Of a stretch of DNA of 64,000 nt, positions 1 to 8,377 are shown in pieces (position 1 is the first letter of the stretch; each line of letters starts with the position of its first letter). The notes beneath the pieces were generated by a model. The model was not told where the DNA came from, ran no database searches, and was given only the letters and a program-made list of their open reading frames with translations. Source of the stretch: JAGXOF01 sp046545575 (GTDB taxonomy: Bacteria; Chloroflexota; Dehalococcoidia; SZUA-161; SpSt-899). Both the position numbers and the translations under genes were made by a program. The DNA lies in assembly GCA_046545575.1 (NCBI GenBank), contig JBKGZM010000001.1, positions 16,657 to 80,656 on the forward strand, written 5' to 3'.

Positions 1-1434
1 CTGAGGAGCATACCGTGCACCACTGGCTAATTCTCCCATATCCTGAAGCCGGTCAAGGAATATGATATGCCCATCCTCGTCGATATGGACAGCGTCCCCG
101 GTATGAAGCCAGCCATTCTCCATAACCTCACGGGTCTTCTCAGGGTCTTTGTGATATTCGTTGAATGTCGTATCGCTCCTGATAAGCAATTCGCCTTCGT
201 TAGTCAACCTGAGCTCGGTTCCAGCAACAGGACATCCGACACTCTCAAACTTAATCTCGCCTTTCGTATGGGAGGAGATATATCCGGCCTCCGTGCTCGC
301 ATAGACCTGTCTCAGTTCGATGCCTATGGCGTGAAGAAGCCGGAAGGCATCCAAACTCAAGACCGAGCTGCCGGTAGCCGCAAACTTGACCTTCTCCAGG
401 CCCAGCTTGTCCTTGAGCGGCCGGAACAGAGCAAGGTCAGCTACAGCATACAAAGCCTTCCAAAACAGATTGGGCTCCTTTTTCTGGAACTTCATATCAG
501 CGAGCTTATACCCAACTGGCATGAACAACTTGTAACAGGCTCTCTTTATGGGATTGGCATCAATCATTTTCACTTGAACTTCACTAACAACGCCTTCCCA
601 CTGTCTGGGACCATAGCAAACGAAGGTGGGGCCAGCCTCTCTCGTGTCCTCAGCGATCGTCTCCGGTTCCTCCGGGGCATACAACCTTGCCCCTGTCAAT
701 AAATGTGGTATGGTGGAGAAGAAACTATCACCAACCCATGGTGCCGGGAAATTGGAGATCAATGCGTCATCTTCGTTGAGCGGATACTGGCTGACAAATC
801 CCTTAGCGGTGGTTAGTAAAGACTTGTGTGTAACGATAGCCCCTTTTGGCAAGCCGGTGGTCCCCGAGGTATAGTAAATGAAGGCAACATCCTCCCCTTT
901 CCCATCCCCCACCTTCTGCTCAAACAACCCCGGATGCTCCTTTTCATACTCTTTACCCAATTCCAGAACCTTGTTAAAACTCATAATGATGGGGTCGTCG
1001 TAATTCTTCAGACCTTTGGGATCCCAATAGATGATTTTCTTCAGCAAGGGCAATTCATCCTTGATCTCCAAAAACTTGTCCGTTTGCTCCTGATCGTTGG
1101 CTATAGCGAACTTGGCATCGGCGTGCTCAGCGATATACTTCACCTCTGAAGGTATGGAGTCAACGAATATTCCGCTGGGGATCCCCCCTGCCGCCTGCAC
1201 AGCGAACTCGGCCCAGAACCACTGCGGCTCATTATCCCCAATAATACAAGCATGGTCACCCGGCTCCAGGCCAAGACTCATTAAGCCCAAGGAAAAATAC
1301 TTTACCTTTTCATAATATTCCTTCCATGTATACGTCTGCCATATCCCAAAATCCTTTTTCACCATCCCCACGCGGTTGCCCCATTTCTCATAGTTATGTT
1401 TTATCAACTTAGGCAGCGTATCTACACCATCCAT
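1..1434 (-). CDS. AMP-dependent acyl-CoA synthetase, C-terminus off window
   Basis: ATP-dependent CoA ligase of the long-chain fatty acid type (adenylate then thioester formation). Reading leftwards from ATG at 1434 the frame stays open to base 1, giving 478 codons; the family usually has about 630, so the lid domain is missing at the window edge. The start is MDGVDTLPKL. The ATP-binding loop YTSGTTGLPKGA lies near residues 186-197, and the GWLHTGD motif with HIIFLDR lies near the visible end. It starts 38 nt after the LivG-type ATPase gene, so both are probably one operon. ABC-type branched-chain transporter genes with an acyl-CoA ligase between them are a recurring arrangement in anaerobes; substrate is unknown. 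Confidence 0.9.
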   Translation of the reverse strand, partial: MDGVDTLPKLIKHNYEKWGNRVGMVKKDFGIWQTYTWKEYYEKVKYFSLGLMSLGLEPGDHACIIGDNEPQWFWAEFAVQAAGGIPSGIFVDSIPSEVKYIAEHADAKFAIANDQEQTDKFLEIKDELPLLKKIIYWDPKGLKNYDDPIIMSFNKVLELGKEYEKEHPGLFEQKVGDGKGEDVAFIYYTSGTTGLPKGAIVTHKSLLTTAKGFVSQYPLNEDDALISNFPAPWVGDSFFSTIPHLLTGARLYAPEEPETIAEDTREAGPTFVCYGPRQWEGVVSEVQVKMIDANPIKRACYKLFMPVGYKLADMKFQKKEPNLFWKALYAVADLALFRPLKDKLGLEKVKFAATGSSVLSLDAFRLLHAIGIELRQVYASTEAGYISSHTKGEIKFESVGCPVAGTELRLTNEGELLIRSDTTFNEYHKDPEKTREVMENGWLHTGDAVHIDEDGHIIFLDRLQDMGELASGARYAPQ

Positions 1435-1472
1435 CCTGTCATCCCTCTGAATGGAACTAACTGTCGACAACA

Positions 1473-2291
1473 TCACCGCTGCTCCCCCAAATATGCTTTT
1501 ATGACCTCGGGATTGTCCCTGACCTCTTCTGGAGTACCTTCGGCGATCTTTCGCCCAAAGTCAAGGACAACTATTCTATCAGCTATATCCATCACTGCTC
1601 CCATGTCATGCTCGATAAAAACTATGCAACTCACCCCATCCCGCAAGACAGGAGTATCTGGATACGTTTCTCCCTGTCCCTCAAAGACATCGATAATGAA
1701 TCTGGAAATGTCCTCCTTCTCTTCCAGGTTCATGCCCGCCATAGGCTCATCAAGAAGCAAAACATCTGGCTCCAGGGCCAGTGCCCTTCCCAGCTCAATA
1801 CGCTTCCGCATCCCATAGGGTAAGAAGCCCACCACCTTCTTCCTGACTGACTCCACCTCTAAGAAATCAATAATATCCTCGATCATCCTACGGTGCCTGA
1901 CTTCCTCCCTGTGAGCCCTTCCAAAATAGAGACCGCCATCGAGGAAATTCTGTTTCATAAGCAGGTGTCGGCCAGCCATGATGTTATCCTGAGAGCTAAG
2001 TCCCGTATACAGCTCTATATTCTGGAAGGTTCGGGCCAGGCCGAGTTTGGCCACTTTATCAGGTCGCAGCTTGGTAATCTCCTGGCCATCAAAATAAATA
2101 TGCCCGCTCTGTGGCTTATAGAACCCATTTATGCAGTTAAGCAGGGCACTCTTTCCAGCGCCATTTGGTCCGATGATGGCCAGAATCTCTTTATCCTTCA
2201 CGTCGAGGCTTAAATTAATTAGTGCATTGACCCCGCCAAAACTCAGTGATACATCGTCAATGCGCAACCGTACTTGTCCATCAGTTTGCAT
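1473..2291 (-). CDS. branched-chain amino acid-type ABC transporter ATPase (LivG family)
   Basis: Cytoplasmic ATPase of a LivFGHM-type importer for branched-chain amino acids or related carboxylates, 272 aa, normal length. Walker A GPNGAGKSA is near residues 41-49, Q-loop at ARTFQN, Walker B VLLLDEPMAGM and H-loop IEHDM follow. The signature region reads LPYGMRKRIELGRAL instead of the usual LSYGQQRRLEIARAL, a variation of a few residues in an otherwise intact ATPase. The permease, second ATPase and binding protein are not in the window and may lie beyond the left edge, after the ligase gene. Solute specificity cannot be read from the sequence. Confidence 0.9.
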   Translation of the reverse strand: MQTDGQVRLRIDDVSLSFGGVNALINLSLDVKDKEILAIIGPNGAGKSALLNCINGFYKPQSGHIYFDGQEITKLRPDKVAKLGLARTFQNIELYTGLSSQDNIMAGRHLLMKQNFLDGGLYFGRAHREEVRHRRMIEDIIDFLEVESVRKKVVGFLPYGMRKRIELGRALALEPDVLLLDEPMAGMNLEEKEDISRFIIDVFEGQGETYPDTPVLRDGVSCIVFIEHDMGAVMDIADRIVVLDFGRKIAEGTPEEVRDNPEVIKAYLGEQR

Positions 2292-2561
2292 CCACTTTCC
2301 TCCAGCATCCGGCCTATTGTATATCAGCCAACCTCAAGCCCCAGTCACACCCAAGGATTCAGATATTTAAAAATCATTTAACCTAAATTGGACTTGGTTG
2401 ACCTGAAACATACCACACATTATGCAAATAGTCAATAGCATAGGCTGTCTTCTGTCTTTGTAAAACATACCGTCTTTGAGCACACACAGATTTAAACATA
2501 CACAGAGGCCAAATACAACACGTGCGCCGGGTTTTCATCACCGATATCCACGAACTACCAC

Positions 2562-2590
2562 TGGACAGCTAGAGTATTTTATGTTATAAG
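2562..2590 (+). promoter_or_regulatory. sigma-70-type promoter for CBS protein
   Basis: TGGACA at 2562-2567 and TATAAG at 2585-2590 with a 17-nt spacer, about 40 nt before the start codon. The rest of the 2292-2629 gap is AT-rich and shows no gene; it separates divergent transcription units, so the livG-type promoter must also lie there but was not clear. Confidence 0.5.
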
Positions 2591-2629
2591 TATCATACCG
2601 TTATATGCCGTAAGAAAGGAGGGTAAAAG

Positions 2630-3280
2630 ATGCTGGTAAAAGACGCCATGACGACGAACGTGGTGACCATACCAAGCAGCACACCGGTACTTGAGGCAAA
2701 GAAGCTCATGGATGTGCATAAGGTCGAGCGCTTGCCGGTGGTAGACAAAGGGAAACTGGTTGGTATTGTAACCAAGGGAGGAATCGAAAGGGCCTCCCCT
2801 TCCGCAGCCACCTCCCTCAGTATATGGGAAATAAATTACCTCGTAGCCAAGATGACGGTGAAAGAGGTGATGAGGAAAGATCTGGTAACGGTTGCCCCAG
2901 ACACTACCGTGGAGTCCGCGGTGGCCAGCGCGCAAAAACATGCTGTGGGCGCATTGCCTGTAATGGAAGAGGATAAACTGGTGGGGATACTGACCACCAA
3001 TGATTTCTTCTACAAGATATTAAATCCCCTTCTTGGCATAGGCGAATCCGGGAAGCGTTTCATCGTTTACGGAGCAGATACCCCGGAGCAGATATGCAAG
3101 GTTATGGAAACGGTAAAGGCCCAAAAGCTAAAGATAAAAGCAACACACACCATAGCCGTACCAGAGGCAGCGAGCAAGGACCTCATCATCCACCTGGACA
3201 CCGAGGATACAAGCAAGCTCGAGGAGGAGCTGAAGAAACTAGGTTTCCACGTGGAGAGCCGGGAGCATACTCCTCTCTGA
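2630..3280 (+). CDS. CBS-domain pair protein with C-terminal ACT-like region
   Basis: Likely a nucleotide-sensing regulatory protein of the cytoplasm. Two CBS motifs span about residues 1-60 (LVKDAMTTNVVTIP, GKLVGIVT) and 75-130 (TVKEVMRKDLVTVAP, DKLVGILTTNDF); such pairs bind adenosine nucleotides. The last ~70 residues (FIVYGADTPEQICKVMETVK to KLGFHVESREH) look like a degenerate ACT-type ligand-binding fold, as in AcuB-like proteins. A strong ribosome site, AAAGGAGGG, lies 7 nt before ATG. It is monocistronic: its own promoter precedes it and a strong hairpin terminator follows. What it regulates is not evident from neighbours. Confidence 0.85.
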   Translation: MLVKDAMTTNVVTIPSSTPVLEAKKLMDVHKVERLPVVDKGKLVGIVTKGGIERASPSAATSLSIWEINYLVAKMTVKEVMRKDLVTVAPDTTVESAVASAQKHAVGALPVMEEDKLVGILTTNDFFYKILNPLLGIGESGKRFIVYGADTPEQICKVMETVKAQKLKIKATHTIAVPEAASKDLIIHLDTEDTSKLEEELKKLGFHVESREHTPL

Positions 3281-3362
3281 CATTTGGAGAGTGCTTATAA
3301 AACAGAGTGCTTTTACACCCGGAGAGGTTCCGCCTGTCCGGGAGAGGTGGGAGTTGTTAACC

Positions 3363-3395
3363 AAACCGCGGTGCCGCATGGCACCGCGGTTTTTT
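3363..3395 (+). terminator. intrinsic terminator after the CBS gene
   Basis: A 13-bp perfect stem (3363-3375 with 3380-3392) closed by a GCAT loop, running into a T tract (3390-3395). It isolates the CBS gene from alaS. Confidence 0.85.
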
Positions 3396-3423
3396 CGTGA
3401 AGCCCCAGCCCCATGACCTTTCG

Positions 3424-3453
3424 TTGACATACCTCCTCCGCTTGGCCTAAAAT
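3424..3453 (+). promoter_or_regulatory. sigma-70-type promoter for alaS-ruvX
   Basis: TTGACA at 3424-3429, 18-nt spacer, TAAAAT at 3448-3453. It lies downstream of the terminator and 33 nt before the alaS start, so alaS and ruvX should be transcribed from here. Confidence 0.7.
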
Positions 3454-3485
3454 CAAACGGAAGGAGTCAAGAAATCGGTGAGACT

Positions 3486-6125
3486 ATGAACAGCGACCAG
3501 GTCAAAGAAACATATCTGACCTTTTTCAAAGAAAAGGGACATACAGTCCTCCCGAGCTCGTCCCTCATCCCACAGGGAGATCCAACCCTGCTCCTGACAA
3601 GCGCGGGTATGGTGCAGATTAAACCGTACTTCATGGGCGAGGCCACGCCACCAAACGTGCGCCTTGCTTCATGCCAGAAGTGCTTCCGCACCACCGATAT
3701 CGACGAGGTAGGAGATGCAACCCACCTGACTTTCTTCGAGATGCTGGGGAACTTCAGCGTTGGCGATTACTTCAAGAAAGAGGCGATTGCCTGGGCGTGG
3801 GAATTCGTCAAGGAGCGCCTGCAACTGCCGCAGGACCGCCTGTGGATAACCATCTTTCTCGACGATGACGAGGCATTCGAGCACTGGATCCAAACGGGAG
3901 TCCCCAGGGAACGCATCGTGCGCTGCGGCGAGGAGGACAACTTCTGGGGACCCGCCGGAGACACCGGGCCCTGCGGCCCGTCCAGCGAGATCCTCTATGA
4001 CCTGGGGGAGGAGTTTGGATGCGGCAGACCCGACTGCGGTCCGGCATGCAACTGTGGCCGTTTCTCGGAACTCTGGAACCTCGTCTTTACTCAATACTAC
4101 CAGGATGAGCACGGCAACCGAACGCCGCTCACCAGCAAGAATATCGATACAGGCATGGGACTGGAGCGCACCGCCGCCATAATGCAGGGCAAGGATTCAG
4201 TCTACGAGACCGACCGGTTTAGTCCAATCATAGACTGCATATCCCGGCTAACGGGCAAGAACTACGGCGAAGATAAGTCCTCGGACAAAGCGATAAGGGT
4301 CGTGGCCGAGCACGGGCGATCCGCGACCTTCCTCATCGCCGACGGCGTGATTCCCTCCAATGAGGGCCGGGGATATGTACTGCGACGGGTACTTCGCCGA
4401 GCCGCCCTCTTCGGCTATCTTCTGGGTTTGAAGGAGCCCTTCCTTACACAAATAGCGGAGGTGGTCATCGACCAGATGGGGAATTCCTACCCCGAGCTCC
4501 TCACTCGGAAAGACCACATAATCCGGGCGATTGACCTGGAGGAAAGCAGGTTCGACCAGACTTTGAACACCGGCATGAATCTCCTGGACCAGATGATAGA
4601 ACAGGACAAAGAGAGCGGGGTTTCTTCCATCTCCGGCGAACAGGCATTCACCCTCTACGACACGTATGGATTTCCCGTGGAGATGACCAAAGAAATCGCC
4701 GCCGATCACGGCCTTTCGGTCGACCTGGAGGGCTTTGAGCAGGAGATGGAGAAGCAGAGGGAGAGGGCACGGGCAGCTCAGAAGTTCGGGGCAGGAGACA
4801 AAGCGGCCCAGAGGGTCTATGAACAACTGGATGTAGCACCCACCGGGTTCGCCGGCTATGATAGTTTCTCATGCGAAACCCGGGTGGTCGCACTGCTCGT
4901 GGAAGGGGAGCCGGTGGGCACAGCCTCCGCAGGGCAGGAGGCGGAGGTGATCCTGGCCAAAACACCGTTCTACGGCGAGATGGGCGGACAGGTGGGCGAC
5001 ACGGGAGAGATTAAAGGATACAACGGAAAAGTTGCAGTGAGCAATACAACGAGGCCTCTGGATGATCTGGTGACACATTCAGGTAAGGTGGAGGAAGGGT
5101 CAATCTCCGTGGGCGACTCAGCGGAGGCGGAAATAGACCGCGAACGCCGGCTGGACATCGCACGCAACCACACAGCCACACACCTCCTTCAGGCAGCCCT
5201 GAGGCAGGTAATCGGCGATGACGTCAGCCAGGCGGGGTCTCTCGTTGCACCTGACCGCTTCAGGTTCGACTTCACCTATCTTATAGCGTTGAGCAAGGAG
5301 GAACTGGCCAAGGTCCAGCGCATCGTAAATGAGAACATACGGCGGAATCTTCGCGTCTCCAGCCGCGTCGTGCCCTACAGTCAGGCGCTCGCGGAGGGGG
5401 CACTGGCCTTCTTCGGCGAGAAGTACGGGGATGAGGTCAGGGTAGTGAGGATAGAGGACTCTAATTCCTCCGAGGTCGTAAGCACCGAGCTTTGCGGTGG
5501 CACGCACGTGCAGAGTACTGGGGAAATCGGCTTTTTCCACATCACGAGCGAGAGGAGCATAGGATCTGGGATGAGGCGCATCGAGGCGGTGACGGGGAGG
5601 GGGGCGGAGGCCCTTGTGAACGAAAGGTTCTCCGTCCTGGAAAACGCAGCCGAACAGCTTGAAACAAGCCCCTCAGATGTCCGGCAGAAGCTCTCCGAGG
5701 TTTTATCGGAGCTCGATACCGAACGAAAGAGGGCCAAAGATTTGGAGGCACAGCTTCTCAGGACAAGGGCAGAATCCCTGCTCTCCGAGGTGAGCGAGGT
5801 AAATGGAATAAACGTTCTGACAGCCGAGGTCGCCACATCGAACATGGACCTTTTGCGCCAGATGGGGGATTTCCTCAAGGACAAACTGGGCAGTGCAGTT
5901 ATCGTACTGGGAACCACTCTCGATGGCAACCCCAGGTTCCTGGCCATGGTGACCTCCGACCTGGTAAGCCAAGGCATCAATGCCGGCGACATCGTCAAGC
6001 GGGTAGCGGAGGTGACGGGGGGTGGTGGGGGTGGAAAGCCGGGAATGGCCCAGGCCGGCGGCAAGGACAGGAGCAAGATGGATGAAGCCCTGAGACTCGT
6101 ACCTCAATTGCTCAAAAAAGGTTAA
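3486..6125 (+). CDS. alaS: alanyl-tRNA synthetase
   Basis: Charges tRNA-Ala in the cytosol; 879 aa is the full family length. Order: class II catalytic core (FFKEKGHTVLPSSSLIP, TSAGMVQIKPYF, TFFEMLGNFSVGDYF), tRNA-recognition region, editing domain with zinc-type motifs RNHTATHLL near residue 560 and CGGTHVQSTGEIG near 670, and C-terminal DHHA1 domain with the Gly-rich segment GGGGGGKPGMAQAGG near 850. No truncation or frameshift. Transcribed from its own promoter and followed one base after its stop codon by ruvX, implying translational coupling. Housekeeping gene, certain. Confidence 0.98.
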   Translation: MNSDQVKETYLTFFKEKGHTVLPSSSLIPQGDPTLLLTSAGMVQIKPYFMGEATPPNVRLASCQKCFRTTDIDEVGDATHLTFFEMLGNFSVGDYFKKEAIAWAWEFVKERLQLPQDRLWITIFLDDDEAFEHWIQTGVPRERIVRCGEEDNFWGPAGDTGPCGPSSEILYDLGEEFGCGRPDCGPACNCGRFSELWNLVFTQYYQDEHGNRTPLTSKNIDTGMGLERTAAIMQGKDSVYETDRFSPIIDCISRLTGKNYGEDKSSDKAIRVVAEHGRSATFLIADGVIPSNEGRGYVLRRVLRRAALFGYLLGLKEPFLTQIAEVVIDQMGNSYPELLTRKDHIIRAIDLEESRFDQTLNTGMNLLDQMIEQDKESGVSSISGEQAFTLYDTYGFPVEMTKEIAADHGLSVDLEGFEQEMEKQRERARAAQKFGAGDKAAQRVYEQLDVAPTGFAGYDSFSCETRVVALLVEGEPVGTASAGQEAEVILAKTPFYGEMGGQVGDTGEIKGYNGKVAVSNTTRPLDDLVTHSGKVEEGSISVGDSAEAEIDRERRLDIARNHTATHLLQAALRQVIGDDVSQAGSLVAPDRFRFDFTYLIALSKEELAKVQRIVNENIRRNLRVSSRVVPYSQALAEGALAFFGEKYGDEVRVVRIEDSNSSEVVSTELCGGTHVQSTGEIGFFHITSERSIGSGMRRIEAVTGRGAEALVNERFSVLENAAEQLETSPSDVRQKLSEVLSELDTERKRAKDLEAQLLRTRAESLLSEVSEVNGINVLTAEVATSNMDLLRQMGDFLKDKLGSAVIVLGTTLDGNPRFLAMVTSDLVSQGINAGDIVKRVAEVTGGGGGGKPGMAQAGGKDRSKMDEALRLVPQLLKKG

Positions 6126-6126
6126 A

Positions 6127-6543
6127 ATGCGCATAATGGGACTCGACGTCGGCGATAGGCGAATCGGGGTGGCACTGAGCGACCCAACGGGTATACTGGC
6201 CACCGCACTAACGGTGATCCTACGGACGGAAGATAGCTCCGATCTGGAAGAGATATTGAGGCTAATAGAGGAGAACAGCGTAGAGTGTATAGTGGTCGGG
6301 TTACCTCTCTCAATGGATGGCAGTATGAGCGAACAGGCGGAAAAGGCGAGCTCCTTCGCCGAGGAGCTTTCCGCACACACCGGGGTCCCTGTTAAGATGT
6401 GGGACGAGCGGCTTTCGACCTCCATTGCCAGCAAGCTGATGCGCGACAGCGGTAGCAACAGCCGGCAGATAAAGGAAAGGCGGGATTCGGCCGCCGCGGC
6501 ACTTATTCTGCAGGGTTATCTCGATCACAGAGACTTCGAGTGA
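6127..6543 (+). CDS. ruvX: Holliday junction resolvase-like protein RuvX/YqgF
   Basis: Small RNase H-fold nuclease, 138 aa, implicated in pre-16S rRNA 5' maturation and recombination. The N-terminal GLDVGDRRIGVALSD holds the first catalytic Asp; VVGLPLSMDGS, DERLSTS and the C-terminal RRDSAAAALILQGYL are the other family motifs with the remaining acidic residues. It starts 1 nt after the alaS stop. The alaS-ruvX order is common in several phyla. No distinct terminator was seen before the next promoter. Confidence 0.95.
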   Translation: MRIMGLDVGDRRIGVALSDPTGILATALTVILRTEDSSDLEEILRLIEENSVECIVVGLPLSMDGSMSEQAEKASSFAEELSAHTGVPVKMWDERLSTSIASKLMRDSGSNSRQIKERRDSAAAALILQGYLDHRDFE

Positions 6544-6634
6544 ATAACCCCCGACCAGTTATTAGTCGTCAGTCAATAGTCCACAGTTAATCCATAGAGC
6601 TCTTTTGTAGAAGAGATCAAAAGCCTATCACAAC

Positions 6635-6663
6635 TTGTTTGCCGGAAAGCTAAATGCTATAAT
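6635..6663 (+). promoter_or_regulatory. sigma-70-type promoter for mscS
   Basis: TTGTTT at 6635-6640, 17-nt spacer, perfect TATAAT at 6658-6663; the channel gene starts 44 nt later. Confidence 0.7.
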
Positions 6664-6707
6664 AATCCTCACATTTTGACAAGCTAGGCGCTTGGCGGAG
6701 AGTATCT

Positions 6708-7922
6708 ATGACCTGGTTTATGGAGAGTGGTATATGGATCATAGTAGCCGTGGTCGTTGCCACGCTGGTGTGGTGGGCCTGTAGAAAATGGGCACCCCGG
6801 TGGATTGCACTCCTGGTCAAAAAGATCACCCCCACCAAGGAGGATTGGAGTCGAGGAGCGCGGGTCACAGGCCACATCTTAGTCTATATATGGACAATTA
6901 TAATAGCAGCCGCGCTCGTGCTGGCAATATTACCCCGTGTTGGAATAGATGTAGCCATCGCTACGAATGCCCTGAAAGACGCAGGGATTGCTGTACTGGA
7001 ATGGTTGCGCGACAGTGGTATTAAAGTAGCGATAATCCTGGTAGTGGCATTTATCATCCAGCAAATATCCAAAAGTCTTATACCCAGATTTGTAAGTAGA
7101 CATGTAACCAGGCAAAAAAAGCAACGACTTAAGGAGGAGGCCGAGCAGAGGGCAGAGACCCTTATCCATTTCCTCACAAGTACTATTACAGTGGTCATTT
7201 GGGCAATAGCTATCTTTACCATCCTCTCCGAGTTTAATATTAACATCGCTCCGCTTATGGCTGGTGCTGGTATACTCGGCATTGCCATAGGTTTTGGGGC
7301 ACAGAACCTCATTCGAGACCTGCTGGGTGGTATATTCATTATCATAGAAGATCAATACTCGGTGGGCGATTGGGTGGAAATAGCGGGCAAGAGTGGTGGT
7401 GTTGAATATCTGGGATTGAGAAGGACAATATTAAGAGACCTGAACGGTACACGCCACGTCGTCCCCAACGGGGAGATCAAAACCGCCAGCAACCTCAGTC
7501 AGGACTGGGGATGTGTAAATCTCAACATCCGTGTCGCATATGGTGAGGACCTGGACCAAGTAGCGGATATCCTGAATCGGGTAGGTAAAGAAATCAAGGA
7601 GGAAGAACCCTGGAGAGATATTATAATGGAGACGCCCACGGTTCTGCGCGTGGATAATTTCGACGATTCAGGAATCGAGTTAAAGATATGGGGAAAGACC
7701 AAACCTCTGCTGCAGTGGCGGGTCATGGGAGAGATGCGCAGAAGGATCAAGAGGACCTTTGACCAGGAAGGAATAGCGATGCCATGGCCTTATATCAAGC
7801 TCTACCTGGGCGATAGGGTTGCCCTCAATACACTGTCAAAGTATGGGGAAGAGACGTCCTCGCGTCCTGAACAAGGCCAAAATGAAAAGGGAGGAATGGG
7901 AGGTTCATCCTCGAAACAATAG
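6708..7922 (+). CDS. MscS-family mechanosensitive channel
   Basis: Inner-membrane small-conductance channel that releases solutes on hypo-osmotic shock. 404 aa; hydrophobic segments near residues 5-25, 60-80, 100-125, 150-175 and the pore helix near 180-210, where GAGILGIAIGFGAQNLIRDLLGGIFI matches TM3 in spread-out form (AGAGILGIAIGFGAQ then LIRDLLGG). The following beta domain has VGDWVEI, GLRRTILRDLNG and HVVPNGEI, characteristic of the family. N-terminal helices are more numerous than in the shortest E. coli-type MscS. The C-terminal tail is polar and Gly/Ser rich. Stands alone between its promoter and the 8-kb small transcription unit. Confidence 0.92.
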   Translation: MTWFMESGIWIIVAVVVATLVWWACRKWAPRWIALLVKKITPTKEDWSRGARVTGHILVYIWTIIIAAALVLAILPRVGIDVAIATNALKDAGIAVLEWLRDSGIKVAIILVVAFIIQQISKSLIPRFVSRHVTRQKKQRLKEEAEQRAETLIHFLTSTITVVIWAIAIFTILSEFNINIAPLMAGAGILGIAIGFGAQNLIRDLLGGIFIIIEDQYSVGDWVEIAGKSGGVEYLGLRRTILRDLNGTRHVVPNGEIKTASNLSQDWGCVNLNIRVAYGEDLDQVADILNRVGKEIKEEEPWRDIIMETPTVLRVDNFDDSGIELKIWGKTKPLLQWRVMGEMRRRIKRTFDQEGIAMPWPYIKLYLGDRVALNTLSKYGEETSSRPEQGQNEKGGMGGSSSKQ

Positions 7923-8059
7923 AGCCGATAACCAAGAACTTCCCCCACAGATAATACCCAGACAAACGAATTAAATAGCTTGAGGCTTAAGCTTATGATA
8001 CATCTGGAATGCCATTGTATACTTTTTTGACACCGTGCTTTACGCTAAACATCTGGTGG

Positions 8060-8089
8060 TTGCAACATGGTATACAGTTATGATATAAA
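8060..8089 (+). promoter_or_regulatory. possible promoter of a small transcription unit
   Basis: TTGCAA at 8060-8065, 18-nt spacer, TATAAA at 8084-8089. It points to the 31-codon ORF and terminator just downstream. Between 7923 and 8059 nothing else was recognised. Confidence 0.4.
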
Positions 8090-8136
8090 TTAATTTAACA
8101 AATCCCAGCAGCCAAGGGTTGTAAAGAGAGAAGCTG

Positions 8137-8232
8137 ATGGACCCGCCTGATGTGAACATGACCAGCGATAGAGGTTTTTACCAAAGCTTCCCTCAGAAGC
8201 TAATTGAGGGCTTAGTCAAAGGAGACAGGTGA
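8137..8232 (+). CDS. possible 31-aa small protein
   Basis: ATG at 8137 opens 31 codons beginning MDPPDVNMTSDRGFYQS and ending LVKGDR before TGA at 8230-8232. A promoter-like pair lies about 50 nt upstream and a hairpin terminator begins 4 nt after the stop codon, so promoter, ORF and terminator form a compact unit. The ribosome site is weak (AGAGAG about 6 nt before ATG). No family recognised; it has no membrane segment and no cysteine. It could equally be the coding-looking part of a small regulatory RNA. Confidence 0.35.
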   Translation: MDPPDVNMTSDRGFYQSFPQKLIEGLVKGDR

Positions 8233-8236
8233 GTTC

Positions 8237-8264
8237 GACCTCCTCCCGTATGGGGGAGGTCTTT
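8237..8264 (+). terminator. hairpin terminator before the hdr operon
   Basis: Ten-bp stem (8237-8246 with 8252-8261, one G-T pair) followed by TTTG. Closes the small unit at 8.1-8.2 kb. Confidence 0.65.
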
Positions 8265-8276
8265 GTGTACCAAGGT

Positions 8277-8305
8277 TTGCATTTTAGGGGACTTATTGAT
8301 ACCAT
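8277..8305 (+). promoter_or_regulatory. possible promoter of hdrCBA operon
   Basis: TTGCAT at 8277-8282, 17-nt spacer, TACCAT at 8300-8305. Best sigma-70-like pair between the upstream terminator and hdrC; the -10 is poor, so an activator may be needed. Confidence 0.4.
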
Positions 8306-8339
8306 ATTACTAACATCTTGCACCTTGTTAGAGATAAAG

Positions 8340-8362
8340 AAAAAGCTTGTGATAAGCTTTTT
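8340..8362 (+). promoter_or_regulatory. leader hairpin just before hdrC
   Basis: Perfect 9-bp inverted repeat AAAAAGCTT / AAGCTTTTT with a 5-nt loop ends immediately before the ribosome site AAGGAGG of hdrC. In RNA the stem ends in five U residues, so it could attenuate transcription or shape translation initiation. Confidence 0.5.
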
Positions 8363-8377
8363 GCAAGGAGGCGATAA

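Noticed and set aside
67..1149. Plus-strand reading frames over the acyl-CoA ligase
   Set aside because: The minus frame translates without interruption into a ligase with all motifs; the plus frames are shadows.
3300..3400. T-box riboswitch upstream of alaS
   Set aside because: ACCGCGG next to AGGTGG recalls the T-box core, but the order and spacing are wrong, a plain 13-bp terminator explains the GC-rich part, and a good promoter lies downstream, so the leader would not be in the alaS mRNA.
3669..6076. Long minus-strand frames across alaS
   Set aside because: No motifs, and alaS is intact in the plus frame; GC-rich coding bias opens the antisense frames.
8101..8130. Signal recognition particle RNA
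   Set aside because: AGCAGCCAAGG matches part of the SRP RNA apical region, but the GGAA-type tetraloop and the flanking pairing are absent.
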